A stretch of 7,481 nucleotides of DNA. Origin: an uncultured bacterium. Lineage in GTDB: Bacteria; Actinomycetota; Actinomycetes; S36-B12. Shown piece after piece: positions 1 to 5,073 of this stretch. The stretch is from NCBI GenBank assembly GCA_903896585.1, contig CAITYI010000028.1, positions 1 to 7,481 on the forward strand. The letters are read 5' to 3'. A program made the position numbers and the translations under genes. The notes below the pieces were generated by a model that made no database searches, was not told the origin of the DNA, and saw only the letters and a program-made list of their open reading frames with translations. Every line of letters begins with the position of its first letter. Within the stretch, counting starts at the first letter, position 1.

Positions 1-1
1 C

Positions 2-604
2 GCAGGCGTGTTCGCGGTGGCGTTGACGGTCGGTGGTGCCGGGTCCGCGGGGTCCGCGCCAACATCGGGACCGATCCAGACCATGCAGGATCTCAAGGGT
101 GGGTGGCTTACTTCGTTGACGGGCTTCCGGGAGGGTTCGCCGGTCAGTTGGCAGCATCGGCTGATTGTTCGCAAGGTGAAGGGATCGGCTGGGGTTGCGT
201 GGGAACAGTGGCGTGACTGCGCGGACCATGCGGCCAAGTGCAAGGCGGGCAAAGCAACCGGCGATGGCTGGAGTGATCCGACGCGGGTCCTGATGGTCAT
301 GGATTCCAAGGGCGTTGTGCATGGGGTTGGTGCTACCGGAACGATCCTGCTCACTCCGGACGAGGAGGGGATGAACGCGGTCATGCTGTCGCACGGAAAG
401 CAGGGCAGTGGGGCGGCGACATCGAATCCGACGACGTCCGCGCAGTCGCGGACCAAACCGAGCATCCCTCCCATCCCTCCCCTCCCTTGCTGCCTCAGCG
501 GGGACGGGGCGTATGCCGTGGCAGGCCCTACCATCGGTAATGGATTTTCATATACAGCAGGTCCCACCGTAGGGACGGATGGCGAGTACACGTACACGCC
601 ATAA
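2..604 (+). CDS. Secreted protein of unknown function, 5' end cut by window edge
   Basis: The frame is open from the left edge, so the true start probably lies outside; the GTG at position 8 would give 198 residues. Residue numbers below count from that GTG. The first 17 residues are small and hydrophobic and end in GSAGSA, like the end of a signal peptide, so export is likely. Residues 28-130 have a compact composition (DLKGGW, W65, W68, W88) with a cysteine pair C71/C78, which could be a small beta-sandwich or barrel; that is inference. Residues 135-160 are a Ser/Thr/Pro linker (PSIPPIPPLP) followed by CC. The last 27 residues are two imperfect copies of an AGPT...YT unit ending in the stop TAA. 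It converges on the nucleotidyltransferase gene with a 22-base gap. I do not recognise the family. The coding call is good; the function is unknown. Confidence 0.75.
   Translation, partial: AGVFAVALTVGGAGSAGSAPTSGPIQTMQDLKGGWLTSLTGFREGSPVSWQHRLIVRKVKGSAGVAWEQWRDCADHAAKCKAGKATGDGWSDPTRVLMVMDSKGVVHGVGATGTILLTPDEEGMNAVMLSHGKQGSGAATSNPTTSAQSRTKPSIPPIPPLPCCLSGDGAYAVAGPTIGNGFSYTAGPTVGTDGEYTYTP
466..486 (-). other. G-quadruplex motif on the minus strand
   Basis: The plus strand has five C-runs (466-468, 470-472, 475-477, 479-482, 484-486) separated by 1-2 bases. The minus strand therefore carries five G-tracts of 3-4 with very short loops, a textbook intramolecular quadruplex pattern. The plus strand could form an i-motif. 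The tract encodes the Pro-rich linker of the secreted protein, so codon choice (CCC, CCT, ATC) creates it. The G-rich strand is the template strand for that gene. Formation is inferred from the pattern only. Confidence 0.6.
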
Positions 605-626
605 TGAAACAGATCGACACATGAAA

Positions 627-1121
627 CTATTCGGGCTCTCCCGGGGCAGAATGACGGTCACGGAGTTGATGGATATCGAGTAAGTCTTGTTCTCGACCGG
701 AAGCTTCCTTCATGCGAATGAGATCTTCGTAACCAACCACCCACACGGTTACACCACCAGCATCCGCTTGACGGCCACGAGATCGCATCTCGTCGTAGTC
801 GGCGGCGCCGGGAACGTCGTTGTGGAAATCAAGGGGTCCGGCATCGGTATCCATGGTGAATGATGCACCTCCCATGAGTGCACGCGGATCTGTCGGATCA
901 ATGACCAACTTGTCTGCGTCTACTCCGCGAAGCCGAGCGTTGAGTTCAAACAAGGCTGCAGCCAGGCGTTTCATGTTCTGCTCATCTAGTCGTGCCACAA
1001 AATCAATGTCTGCGGTGGCTCGGACGTAGCCATGGGCAATGACTGCCCAGGCCCCAATTGTGAGGTAGTCAACTCCATGCCGATCCAGCGTCTGGAAGAT
1101 TCGGGATGGATCGAAGATCAT
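627..1121 (-). CDS. Nucleotidyltransferase-fold protein (DUF6036/AbiEii-like, candidate toxin)
   Basis: The product has 164 residues. It carries the minimal nucleotidyltransferase signature: an IGAWAVIAHG segment (residues 22-31), then RATADID with acidic residues D38 and D40, and a probable third carboxylate D98 in GPLDFH. The C-terminal DLIRMKEASGREQDLLDI (133-150) is the helix commonly seen at the end of small stand-alone nucleotidyltransferases of the AbiEii/DUF6036 type. Such proteins transfer a nucleotide to RNA or protein and often act as toxins in toxin-antitoxin pairs; the target here is unknown. The ATG overlaps by ATGA the stop of a 38-codon ORF upstream, which implies translational coupling and supports this start. 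It ends with TAG 22 bases from the convergent secreted-protein gene. All key residues seen are intact, so it may be active. The fold is fairly certain; the toxin role is inference. Confidence 0.9.
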   Translation of the reverse strand: MIFDPSRIFQTLDRHGVDYLTIGAWAVIAHGYVRATADIDFVARLDEQNMKRLAAALFELNARLRGVDADKLVIDPTDPRALMGGASFTMDTDAGPLDFHNDVPGAADYDEMRSRGRQADAGGVTVWVVGYEDLIRMKEASGREQDLLDIHQLRDRHSAPGEPE

Positions 1122-1234
1122 GCCTCGCTGGCCTTACCTACGAGTTGTGATGCGAATGCACACAGTGCGAAAGCCTGCTCAATTCGTTCGCCTGCTTCTT
1201 TTGCGAACTGAATGTCCGAAGGCCTTGTGGTCAC
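1118..1234 (-). CDS. 38-residue partner ORF of the nucleotidyltransferase
   Basis: Reading leftward from GTG at 1234, the frame gives 38 residues (start VTTRPSDIQF, end LVGKASEA) and a TGA whose last bases form ATGA with the nucleotidyltransferase start. An in-frame TGA lies two codons upstream of the GTG, so the ORF cannot be longer. The helical core AGERIEQAFALCAFASQLVG resembles, from memory, the first half of the roughly 65-75-residue proteins often encoded just upstream of such nucleotidyltransferases. If so, this copy is short, and the jump from LVGK to ASEA may mark an internal deletion. There is no Shine-Dalgarno sequence, but a TATCTT box six bases upstream fits leaderless expression. 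It could be an antitoxin, a decayed antitoxin, or only a coupling leader ORF. Confidence 0.55.
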   Translation of the reverse strand: MTTRPSDIQFAKEAGERIEQAFALCAFASQLVGKASEA

Positions 1235-1240
1235 CGTTCA

Positions 1241-1246
1241 AAGATA
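1241..1246 (-). promoter_or_regulatory. Candidate leaderless -10 box for the 38-aa ORF and nucleotidyltransferase
   Basis: On the minus strand TATCTT fits the actinobacterial -10 pattern TANNNT and lies six bases before the GTG at 1234. Transcription would begin at or next to the start codon, matching the lack of a ribosome binding site. The -35 region (GGTTCT or CGGTTC at 17-18 bases) is weak. Confidence 0.35.
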
Positions 1247-1312
1247 GGCCATTTCGATCAAGCAGAACCGACTGAACCCTTAGGTTTTTCGTGCCAGCCC
1301 GTGGAGATTCGT

Positions 1313-1549
1313 GTGCGCAAGGTCCTGGTCGCTGTAACTTCATTTGCTGTCGTACTGGGTGGCTTGGGTCCAACTCCTGTGGCGCAAGCCGCTGTGGAGT
1401 ACACCAACAAGACCACGGCCAACGGGCTCGGGGGCAACTCCGTGAACTCCGTGTATGTTGTTGTCAGCACCGTCTACGCCGCCACCGCCGGTTCGGATCG
1501 ACCTCTTCGAGGGGGCTCCATTATTCGGGCCACTGGGTGCGAAAGGTGA
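1313..1549 (+). pseudogene. 5' remnant of a secreted beta-propeller repeat protein
   Basis: A GTG at 1313 with GGAG six bases upstream (1303-1306) opens a frame with a clean signal peptide: VRK, a hydrophobic core, then PVAQA before AVEY. An in-frame GTG at 1301 would add four residues, but the GGAG favours 1313. The mature part reads YTNKTTANGLGGNSVNSVYV and then STVYAAT, the first half of a repeat seen in secreted propeller-like proteins, where VYAAT is normally followed by GGLSIS-type residues and many more copies. Here the similarity stops after ATAG at about base 1491; about 19 unrelated residues follow before TGA at 1547-1549. Full-length members have several hundred residues, so this is a truncated leftover, not a working propeller. 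A short secreted peptide could still be made. The repeat recognition is from memory. Confidence 0.6.
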
Positions 1550-1579
1550 AACAGGGGTTATCTAAGTCGTGAAACAGGG
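1546..1579 (+). repeat. 11-bp direct repeat GTGAAACAGGG, 23 bp apart
   Basis: GTGAAACAGGG occurs at 1546-1556 and again at 1569-1579. The first copy spans the stop of the propeller remnant; the second lies within the last codons of the integrase fossil. The repeat therefore sits at the border of two broken genes and may be a scar or slippage product; chance is possible. Confidence 0.4.
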
Positions 1580-1810
1580 CACCCGATGCGACTCCATGTG
1601 TTCCTCGAGGGGCCTTGTGCCGCAATGTTGCCACAATGTCTAAGCGAGCTCCGATGCAACCGCGGCAGGTCCGAGTTCAGCGGTCTTGCGGGTGAGATGT
1701 CCCTACGTGCTGGTCGTCAGCTGCAGGCTGGAGTGTCCGATCAGCTGCGGAACTTCGGCGGCTTGTAGCTACGTCAGTGTCACGGAGACGAGGAAGTGGC
1801 GGAGGGCGGT
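1562..1810 (-). pseudogene. C-terminal fossil of a tyrosine recombinase (phage/island integrase)
   Basis: Read on the minus strand from 1810 to 1562, one frame carries the end of the catalytic domain in order: TALRHFLVSV (Arg box, Arg codon 1799-1801), LQAAEVPQLIGHSSLQLTT (His box, GH at 1733-1738), ST-stop-GHLTRKTAEL, then SELA-stop-TLWQHCGTRP and a final TAG at 1562-1564. In this family a tyrosine sits ten residues after the His of GH and attacks DNA. Exactly there (1703-1705) the codon is TAG, one change from TAC. Two more in-frame TAGs lie at 1769-1771 and 1640-1642. Upstream of 1810 come TAA (1811-1813) and TAG, and similarity ends. The conserved His of the HxxR box is replaced by Thr. 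The N-terminal two thirds are missing. This is a dead integrase and evidence of past mobile DNA here. Confidence 0.8.
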
Positions 1811-1820
1811 TTATCGCTAT

Positions 1821-1907
1821 TTAGATTTTGAACTTGTGGCCTGTGGCATTTCCACCAGTTTCGACGTTGATCATATTGACATTGAAGTTGTCTGTTGGCC
1901 GTAGCAT
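1821..1907 (-). other. Small Asn-rich open frame, possible gene fragment
   Basis: An ATG at 1907 on the minus strand opens 28 codons (NFNVNMINVETGGN, ending GHKFKI) before TAA. The residues look more protein-like than the opposite-strand reading, and codon use is more AT-rich than in nearby genes. It abuts the integrase fossil and overlaps the promoter area of the phosphoesterase gene. It may be the C-terminal scrap of another decayed gene. No family is recognised and no ribosome binding site is evident. Confidence 0.2.
1876..1907 (+). promoter_or_regulatory. Candidate promoter of the phosphoesterase operon
   Basis: TTGACA (1876-1881) and TAGCAT (1902-1907, TANNNT type) precede the GTG at 1914. 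The spacer is 20 bases, longer than usual, so the -35 assignment is doubtful. The -10 box ends six bases before the GTG, which suits a leaderless transcript, and no Shine-Dalgarno sequence is present. The same hexamer TAGCAT occurs in front of the hydrolase gene at 5004. Confidence 0.35.
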
Positions 1908-1913
1908 TGGGCC

Positions 1914-3701
1914 GTGTCCCTCTCTCGTCGGCGTTTTCTTGCAGGCTCTGCTGCTCTGGCCGCGACGTGGGGAGTCTCTCGTGAGGTGATGGCTCGGACT
2001 CTTGCGGCTGTGCCGGTGAAGGCTACTGATGCCCGAACAACATTGCTACAGACCATCAAGATGTCTAAGCAGCCAATGCGTGGTGTTTATCGAACTTTGG
2101 TGTCTGGTGCAGGCGAGGACTTTATCCCGCGGTTCGATTTATTAGGTCGTGTTGCTGATGCCTCCCGCAGTCAATCGCGAAGGTCCTTGTACTACCTAGC
2201 CCACCTTTCAGACATACACGTAATCGATGCCCAGACGCCGGCGCGGATGGATGCGATCCAGAGCATTGTGCCTGAGTTATTCACGGATGCTTGTCGTCCC
2301 CAGGACACTCTGACAGTGCACGTGCTCTCCTCTGTGGTCGACAGCGTGGTCGATGCCCAGGTGAGTTCGGTGACGGGTGCACCCTTGGCCAGCGCTCTGA
2401 GTACTGGGGACAGTGCGGACAACCTGTCCCAACTTGAGACGCGTTGGTACATCGACATTCTTGATGGGCAAAGTGTTGTCGCGAATAGCGGTGCCGCGAA
2501 TCGTTACGAGGGTCCGCAAGTGTGGAGTGAGGCGACGTATGCATACCATCCGGATGATCCTTCGGGTGATGTGTACGGAGCACGTGGATTTCCCGCGGTG
2601 CCAGGGATGCTTGAGGCTGCGATCTCGACGCCGGTGGCCTCCCAAGGTTTGCCCGTTCCTTGGTACACGGTTTACGGCAACCATGACGCGACTTTCATGG
2701 GGACATTTCGACCTGACCCCGCGTTGTATGCCTGGGCGATCGGTGATCGCAAGGCGGCGTTGGGTGACGCCCTCGGGGTCAATTGGTTGCAGGGATACGT
2801 CAGCGACCTCAGCCTCGCCCAGACAGGAGTAAATGCGATACGTCAGCGGCTGGGTCTACTTCCCGGTTTGAAGGCGGTAACCCCGGACCCGGAGCGTCGC
2901 ATGCTGGAGCGCTCCGAGTTCATGCAGGCACACTTGGATTCACCGGCCGTGCCTGGTCCGGTGGGTCACGGGTGGTCGAAGGCCAATATGGCGAGTGGTG
3001 AGACGTGGTGGAAAGCAGATTTGACTGCATACCTGCGCGTATTTGGTCTTGACACGTGCAACCTTGTGGCAGGTGCTGATGGCGCGGTTCCTGAAGACCA
3101 GTTCGAGTGGTTGGAAAATGAGTTGGCACTCTGCCAAGTTGAGAACAGGTTGGCGGTTGTGTGTAGCCATCACAATTCGTTGACGTTAGAGAACGATGCA
3201 ACGCCGGTGTGGGGTGGACAGCGGCTGGTGCACGTCGAGGAGTTCATTGCCATGCTGCAGCGGTATCCGGTCATGGTTGCGTGGCTGAACGGTCACACGC
3301 ACGTGAACACGATCACCCCTCATATCCGCGATGGCGGTGGCGGATTCTGGGAGATCACCACGGCATCGTGTGTGGACTTTCCCCAGCAGCAGCAACTCGT
3401 TGAATTCATCGATAATCGCGATAAAACGATGTCAATTTTTGTGACCGCACTGGATCACGCAGCTCCACCGGCATGGAGCCCCGGAGATTTCAGTCAGACG
3501 GGTCTTGCGTCACTAAGCCGTGAACTCAGTGCCAATGCATTCCTCAGCGACCCTGCGCGTCTTGCCGGGTCTCCTCTGGATCGAAACGTTGAACTCTTAC
3601 TGCCTGCGCCCTTCGAGTTGTCTTCGATCACCAACGCAGCCGTTGAGTCCGAACAGATGAAGGCTCGCGCACAATCATTGGCCCACGGGGGCGTGGCATG
3701 A
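1914..3701 (+). CDS. Tat-exported metallophosphoesterase (PPA1498-type)
   Basis: This 595-residue protein opens with a twin-arginine signal (SRRRFLAG, residues 4-11, then a hydrophobic stretch to about A28), so it is exported folded, probably with metals bound. All calcineurin-like phosphoesterase motifs are present, widely spaced: SDIH (D100, H102), GDSADN (D166, N170), GNHD (N256, H257, D258), SHH (419-420) and GHTH (H461, H463). Long inserts between the motifs fit the actinobacterial family modelled as TIGR03767 (PPA1498 family); I recall this without a search. It should hydrolyse a phosphoester outside the membrane; the substrate is unknown. GTG 1914 is the only start that keeps the Tat motif, because an in-frame TAG lies at 1902-1904. 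Its TGA overlaps the next gene's start in ATGA, so it heads a coupled operon with a lipoprotein and a membrane protein. Confidence 0.92.
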   Translation: MSLSRRRFLAGSAALAATWGVSREVMARTLAAVPVKATDARTTLLQTIKMSKQPMRGVYRTLVSGAGEDFIPRFDLLGRVADASRSQSRRSLYYLAHLSDIHVIDAQTPARMDAIQSIVPELFTDACRPQDTLTVHVLSSVVDSVVDAQVSSVTGAPLASALSTGDSADNLSQLETRWYIDILDGQSVVANSGAANRYEGPQVWSEATYAYHPDDPSGDVYGARGFPAVPGMLEAAISTPVASQGLPVPWYTVYGNHDATFMGTFRPDPALYAWAIGDRKAALGDALGVNWLQGYVSDLSLAQTGVNAIRQRLGLLPGLKAVTPDPERRMLERSEFMQAHLDSPAVPGPVGHGWSKANMASGETWWKADLTAYLRVFGLDTCNLVAGADGAVPEDQFEWLENELALCQVENRLAVVCSHHNSLTLENDATPVWGGQRLVHVEEFIAMLQRYPVMVAWLNGHTHVNTITPHIRDGGGGFWEITTASCVDFPQQQQLVEFIDNRDKTMSIFVTALDHAAPPAWSPGDFSQTGLASLSRELSANAFLSDPARLAGSPLDRNVELLLPAPFELSSITNAAVESEQMKARAQSLAHGGVA

Positions 3702-4045
3702 ATCGCCGAGTCATGGCACTGACCATTCCCTTCGCTGCCTTCGCGCTGGCTGCGTGCTCACAGATCGATGCACTCGCGCCGGTGGGTGGCGCTGCAATCA
3801 CTACCGTGCGCAATGCGACCTACGACGTCTTAGTCGAGAAGGATGTTGACTTATTGGTTGCACCGCAGTGCACAACTGTTTCGTCGGGATTCACCTGCAA
3901 AGGAACGACCGTTGACGGCGATGCAATCATCGCTGAAGCCGGCCCCGAAGCACCATATGAACTCACCATCGCGGTGGGCAATGAAGTGATCTTCGAAGGA
4001 AGTGCGCAAGCCGTCCTCCAGGATGCAGTGTTGGAGGCATCATGA
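3698..4045 (+). CDS. Small lipoprotein, middle gene of the phosphoesterase operon
   Basis: The 115-residue product starts MNRR, has a short hydrophobic core and a lipobox LAAC with the lipidated cysteine at C20. It would therefore be anchored to the outer face of the membrane. The mature part of about 95 residues has two further cysteines (C58 and C67, in APQC and GFTC) likely to form a disulfide, and a pattern of short beta strands ending in a TIAVGNEVIFEG stretch. It is acidic and has no catalytic motif that I can see. Its ATG overlaps the phosphoesterase stop and its TGA overlaps the start of the membrane-protein gene, both as ATGA, so the three are probably made in step. Plausible roles are a tether, substrate-binding or accessory subunit for the phosphoesterase. 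I do not recognise the family; a DUF4333-like small lipoprotein fold is one guess. Confidence 0.88.
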   Translation: MNRRVMALTIPFAAFALAACSQIDALAPVGGAAITTVRNATYDVLVEKDVDLLVAPQCTTVSSGFTCKGTTVDGDAIIAEAGPEAPYELTIAVGNEVIFEGSAQAVLQDAVLEAS

Positions 4046-4728
4046 GTGCGCCTGTTTCTGCGCCGAAGAATCTGTACAGATTCAGCGTTCTAGCGACCGC
4101 CTTTGTTCGCATGTGGCGAGCCTGGCGCATCCTTCTTCCGGTGGTTGTTGTGAATGCGCTTGTTCAAGCCGCATTGCTCATTCCGGGGCTCATGCCGTAT
4201 TTGTCAGTCGCCTTCGGCATCGCGTCACTGTTGTCTTTCGTGGTTTTAGTATTTGCATTCGGAGCCGTGACCGCTGCGATGCTCCAAGCGGCGCAGGGAA
4301 CTGTGGACTATCGATGGGTATGGGAGGCGCTGCGGGCGCGGTGGCTTTCACTGTTGCTGTGGTCACTCGCACTCGTCACCGCCTTAACCATTGGTTTCTC
4401 GCTCTATGTGCTGCCAGGTTTCGCGGTCCTCGCGGCCACCCCATACCTATTACTGGCGGTGGTGGACGGACGCCGCCGACCACTGCGCGTCAACTTCCAA
4501 ACAATTGGTGCTCGTTGGGGACGGTGGCTGGTCACCATCGGTGTTTTGGGCATCCTGTGTTTGATCATGTGGGTACTTGCGTTGGTCGACTCGTTCTTTG
4601 TCGGGGGAGCGAGTGGGTCATTGATCGGTTGGATCGTGTTGGGGTTTGTTGCGGGTTGGTTCATTTGCACGTGGGCATTGATTTACCAGTCAGTTAAGAC
4701 GAGCAAAGTAATTCGAATACCTGCTTAA
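4042..4728 (+). CDS. Multi-pass integral membrane protein, last gene of the operon
   Basis: The protein has 228 residues and about five or six membrane segments: roughly 29-50, 53-81, 101-124, 125-141, 162-187 and 193-216. A basic loop, DGRRRPLRV (142-150), fits the cytoplasmic side, as does the Lys/Arg-containing tail. The N-terminus (to residue 28) holds RFSVLATAFVRMWRAW, a likely amphipathic helix. The alternation of paired membrane helices and a WEALRARW segment (94-101) recalls small helical proteins such as the YciC or glycerophosphodiester-phosphodiesterase membrane domain groups; that is only a resemblance. No transport or catalytic motif is visible. It starts by ATGA overlap with the lipoprotein gene, so it belongs to the same transcript. 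Its TAA overlaps, on the other strand, the end of an integrase fragment. Function is unknown; an anchor or channel partner of the exported phosphoesterase is inferred from context. Confidence 0.88.
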   Translation: MSAPVSAPKNLYRFSVLATAFVRMWRAWRILLPVVVVNALVQAALLIPGLMPYLSVAFGIASLLSFVVLVFAFGAVTAAMLQAAQGTVDYRWVWEALRARWLSLLLWSLALVTALTIGFSLYVLPGFAVLAATPYLLLAVVDGRRRPLRVNFQTIGARWGRWLVTIGVLGILCLIMWVLALVDSFFVGGASGSLIGWIVLGFVAGWFICTWALIYQSVKTSKVIRIPA

Positions 4729-4850
4729 TTGCTAGCTTGCAAGCGAGGTGCGGTATGCCTAAGGCCGTGCAACCCGATTCTGCGAACACCTGATTCCCCA
4801 ATGAGCTTTTGAAACTGGTAGTAGACAAAGTCAGGCCGCAGGCGCCTCAC
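4725..4850 (-). pseudogene. Internal fragment of a second tyrosine recombinase
   Basis: On the minus strand the residues LRPDFVYYQFQKLIGESGV then RRIGLHGLRHTA match the stretch of integrase catalytic domains leading into the HxxR box; H is at 4767-4769, R at 4758-4760 and the following H at 4755-4757. After LRHTA the text reads PRLQASN and then TAA, which overlaps the stop of the membrane-protein gene. The His box (LGH) and the catalytic tyrosine are absent, so this is a dead fragment. The open frame runs further upstream to about 5009, but I see no integrase similarity beyond about 4850. Its LRH codons (CTT AGG CAT) differ from those of the 1.6-1.8 kb fossil (CTC CGC CAC), so the two come from different integrases. 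Confidence 0.7.
4731..4744. repeat. Palindromes at the operon/integrase-fragment junction
   Basis: GCTAGC (4731-4736) and the 10-base perfect palindrome GCTTGCAAGC (4735-4744) overlap each other, directly after the operon's last stop codon. They fall where the integrase fragment loses similarity. There is no loop and no T-run, so a terminator is unlikely. Confidence 0.4.
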
Positions 4851-5073
4851 CAAGCCCACGCTTGCTGCGCTTCTGGTCGGTAACTTTGGGTAGGCGGATA
4901 TTCTCATATTGATCTGCGGGTGTGGTTTGTGTGCACATTTCCACGAAGGGCGTTTTAACGAGTGCCTGTCGTCACCAGGGTTGCCCATTTGTCCCACGTC
5001 TAATAGCATCGGAGTCCGGCGGGTGTCCTAAGGTTCTGCCGCCTACAGCCACTGTGAAAGGCTAGGTTCAACG
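4851..5073. other. Intergenic region with one candidate promoter
   Basis: Between the integrase fragment and the hydrolase start I see no convincing gene, RNA or repeat. Open frames on either strand show no recognisable domain. The 3' part holds the promoter-like pair described at 4981-5009 and a transcribed leader of about 58 bases. The leader contains short complementary arms, GGCGG and CCGCC, too far apart to call a defined structure. Confidence 0.4.
4981..5009 (+). promoter_or_regulatory. Candidate promoter of the secreted hydrolase
   Basis: TTGCCC (4981-4986) and TAGCAT (5004-5009) are separated by exactly 17 bases. This predicts a transcript start near 5016 and a leader of about 58 bases. 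A weak AGG (5064-5066) lies seven bases before the GTG at 5074, and GAAAGG (5056-5061) lies further away. Confidence 0.45.

Noticed and set aside
820..1029. Plus-strand open frame opposite the nucleotidyltransferase
   Set aside because: It is the shadow of a gene with clear motifs, and its translation shows no domain.
1488..1520. A GGTTCGGATC...GGGGGCTCCA stretch that looks like the 3' end of a tRNA, as expected for an integrase attachment site
   Set aside because: The bases around TTCGGAT do not form a proper five-pair T-stem, and no matching acceptor strand or anticodon arm lies upstream.
1562..1771. Amber codon reassignment or suppression reading through the integrase
   Set aside because: The nucleotidyltransferase and the TAP-like hydrolase end in ordinary TAG stops. 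The integrase fossil also lacks its N-terminal part and has TAA and TAG stops just upstream, so simple decay is enough.
2192..3201. Several minus-strand and out-of-frame open frames within the phosphoesterase gene
   Set aside because: They are by-products of coding bias; all conserved motifs lie in the plus-strand frame starting at 1914.
1811..4728. The operon as a transposon inserted into one integrase gene, with the fragments as its two halves
   Set aside because: Both fragments contain an LRH box but with different codons and different following residues, so they are not halves of one gene. No terminal inverted repeats were seen.
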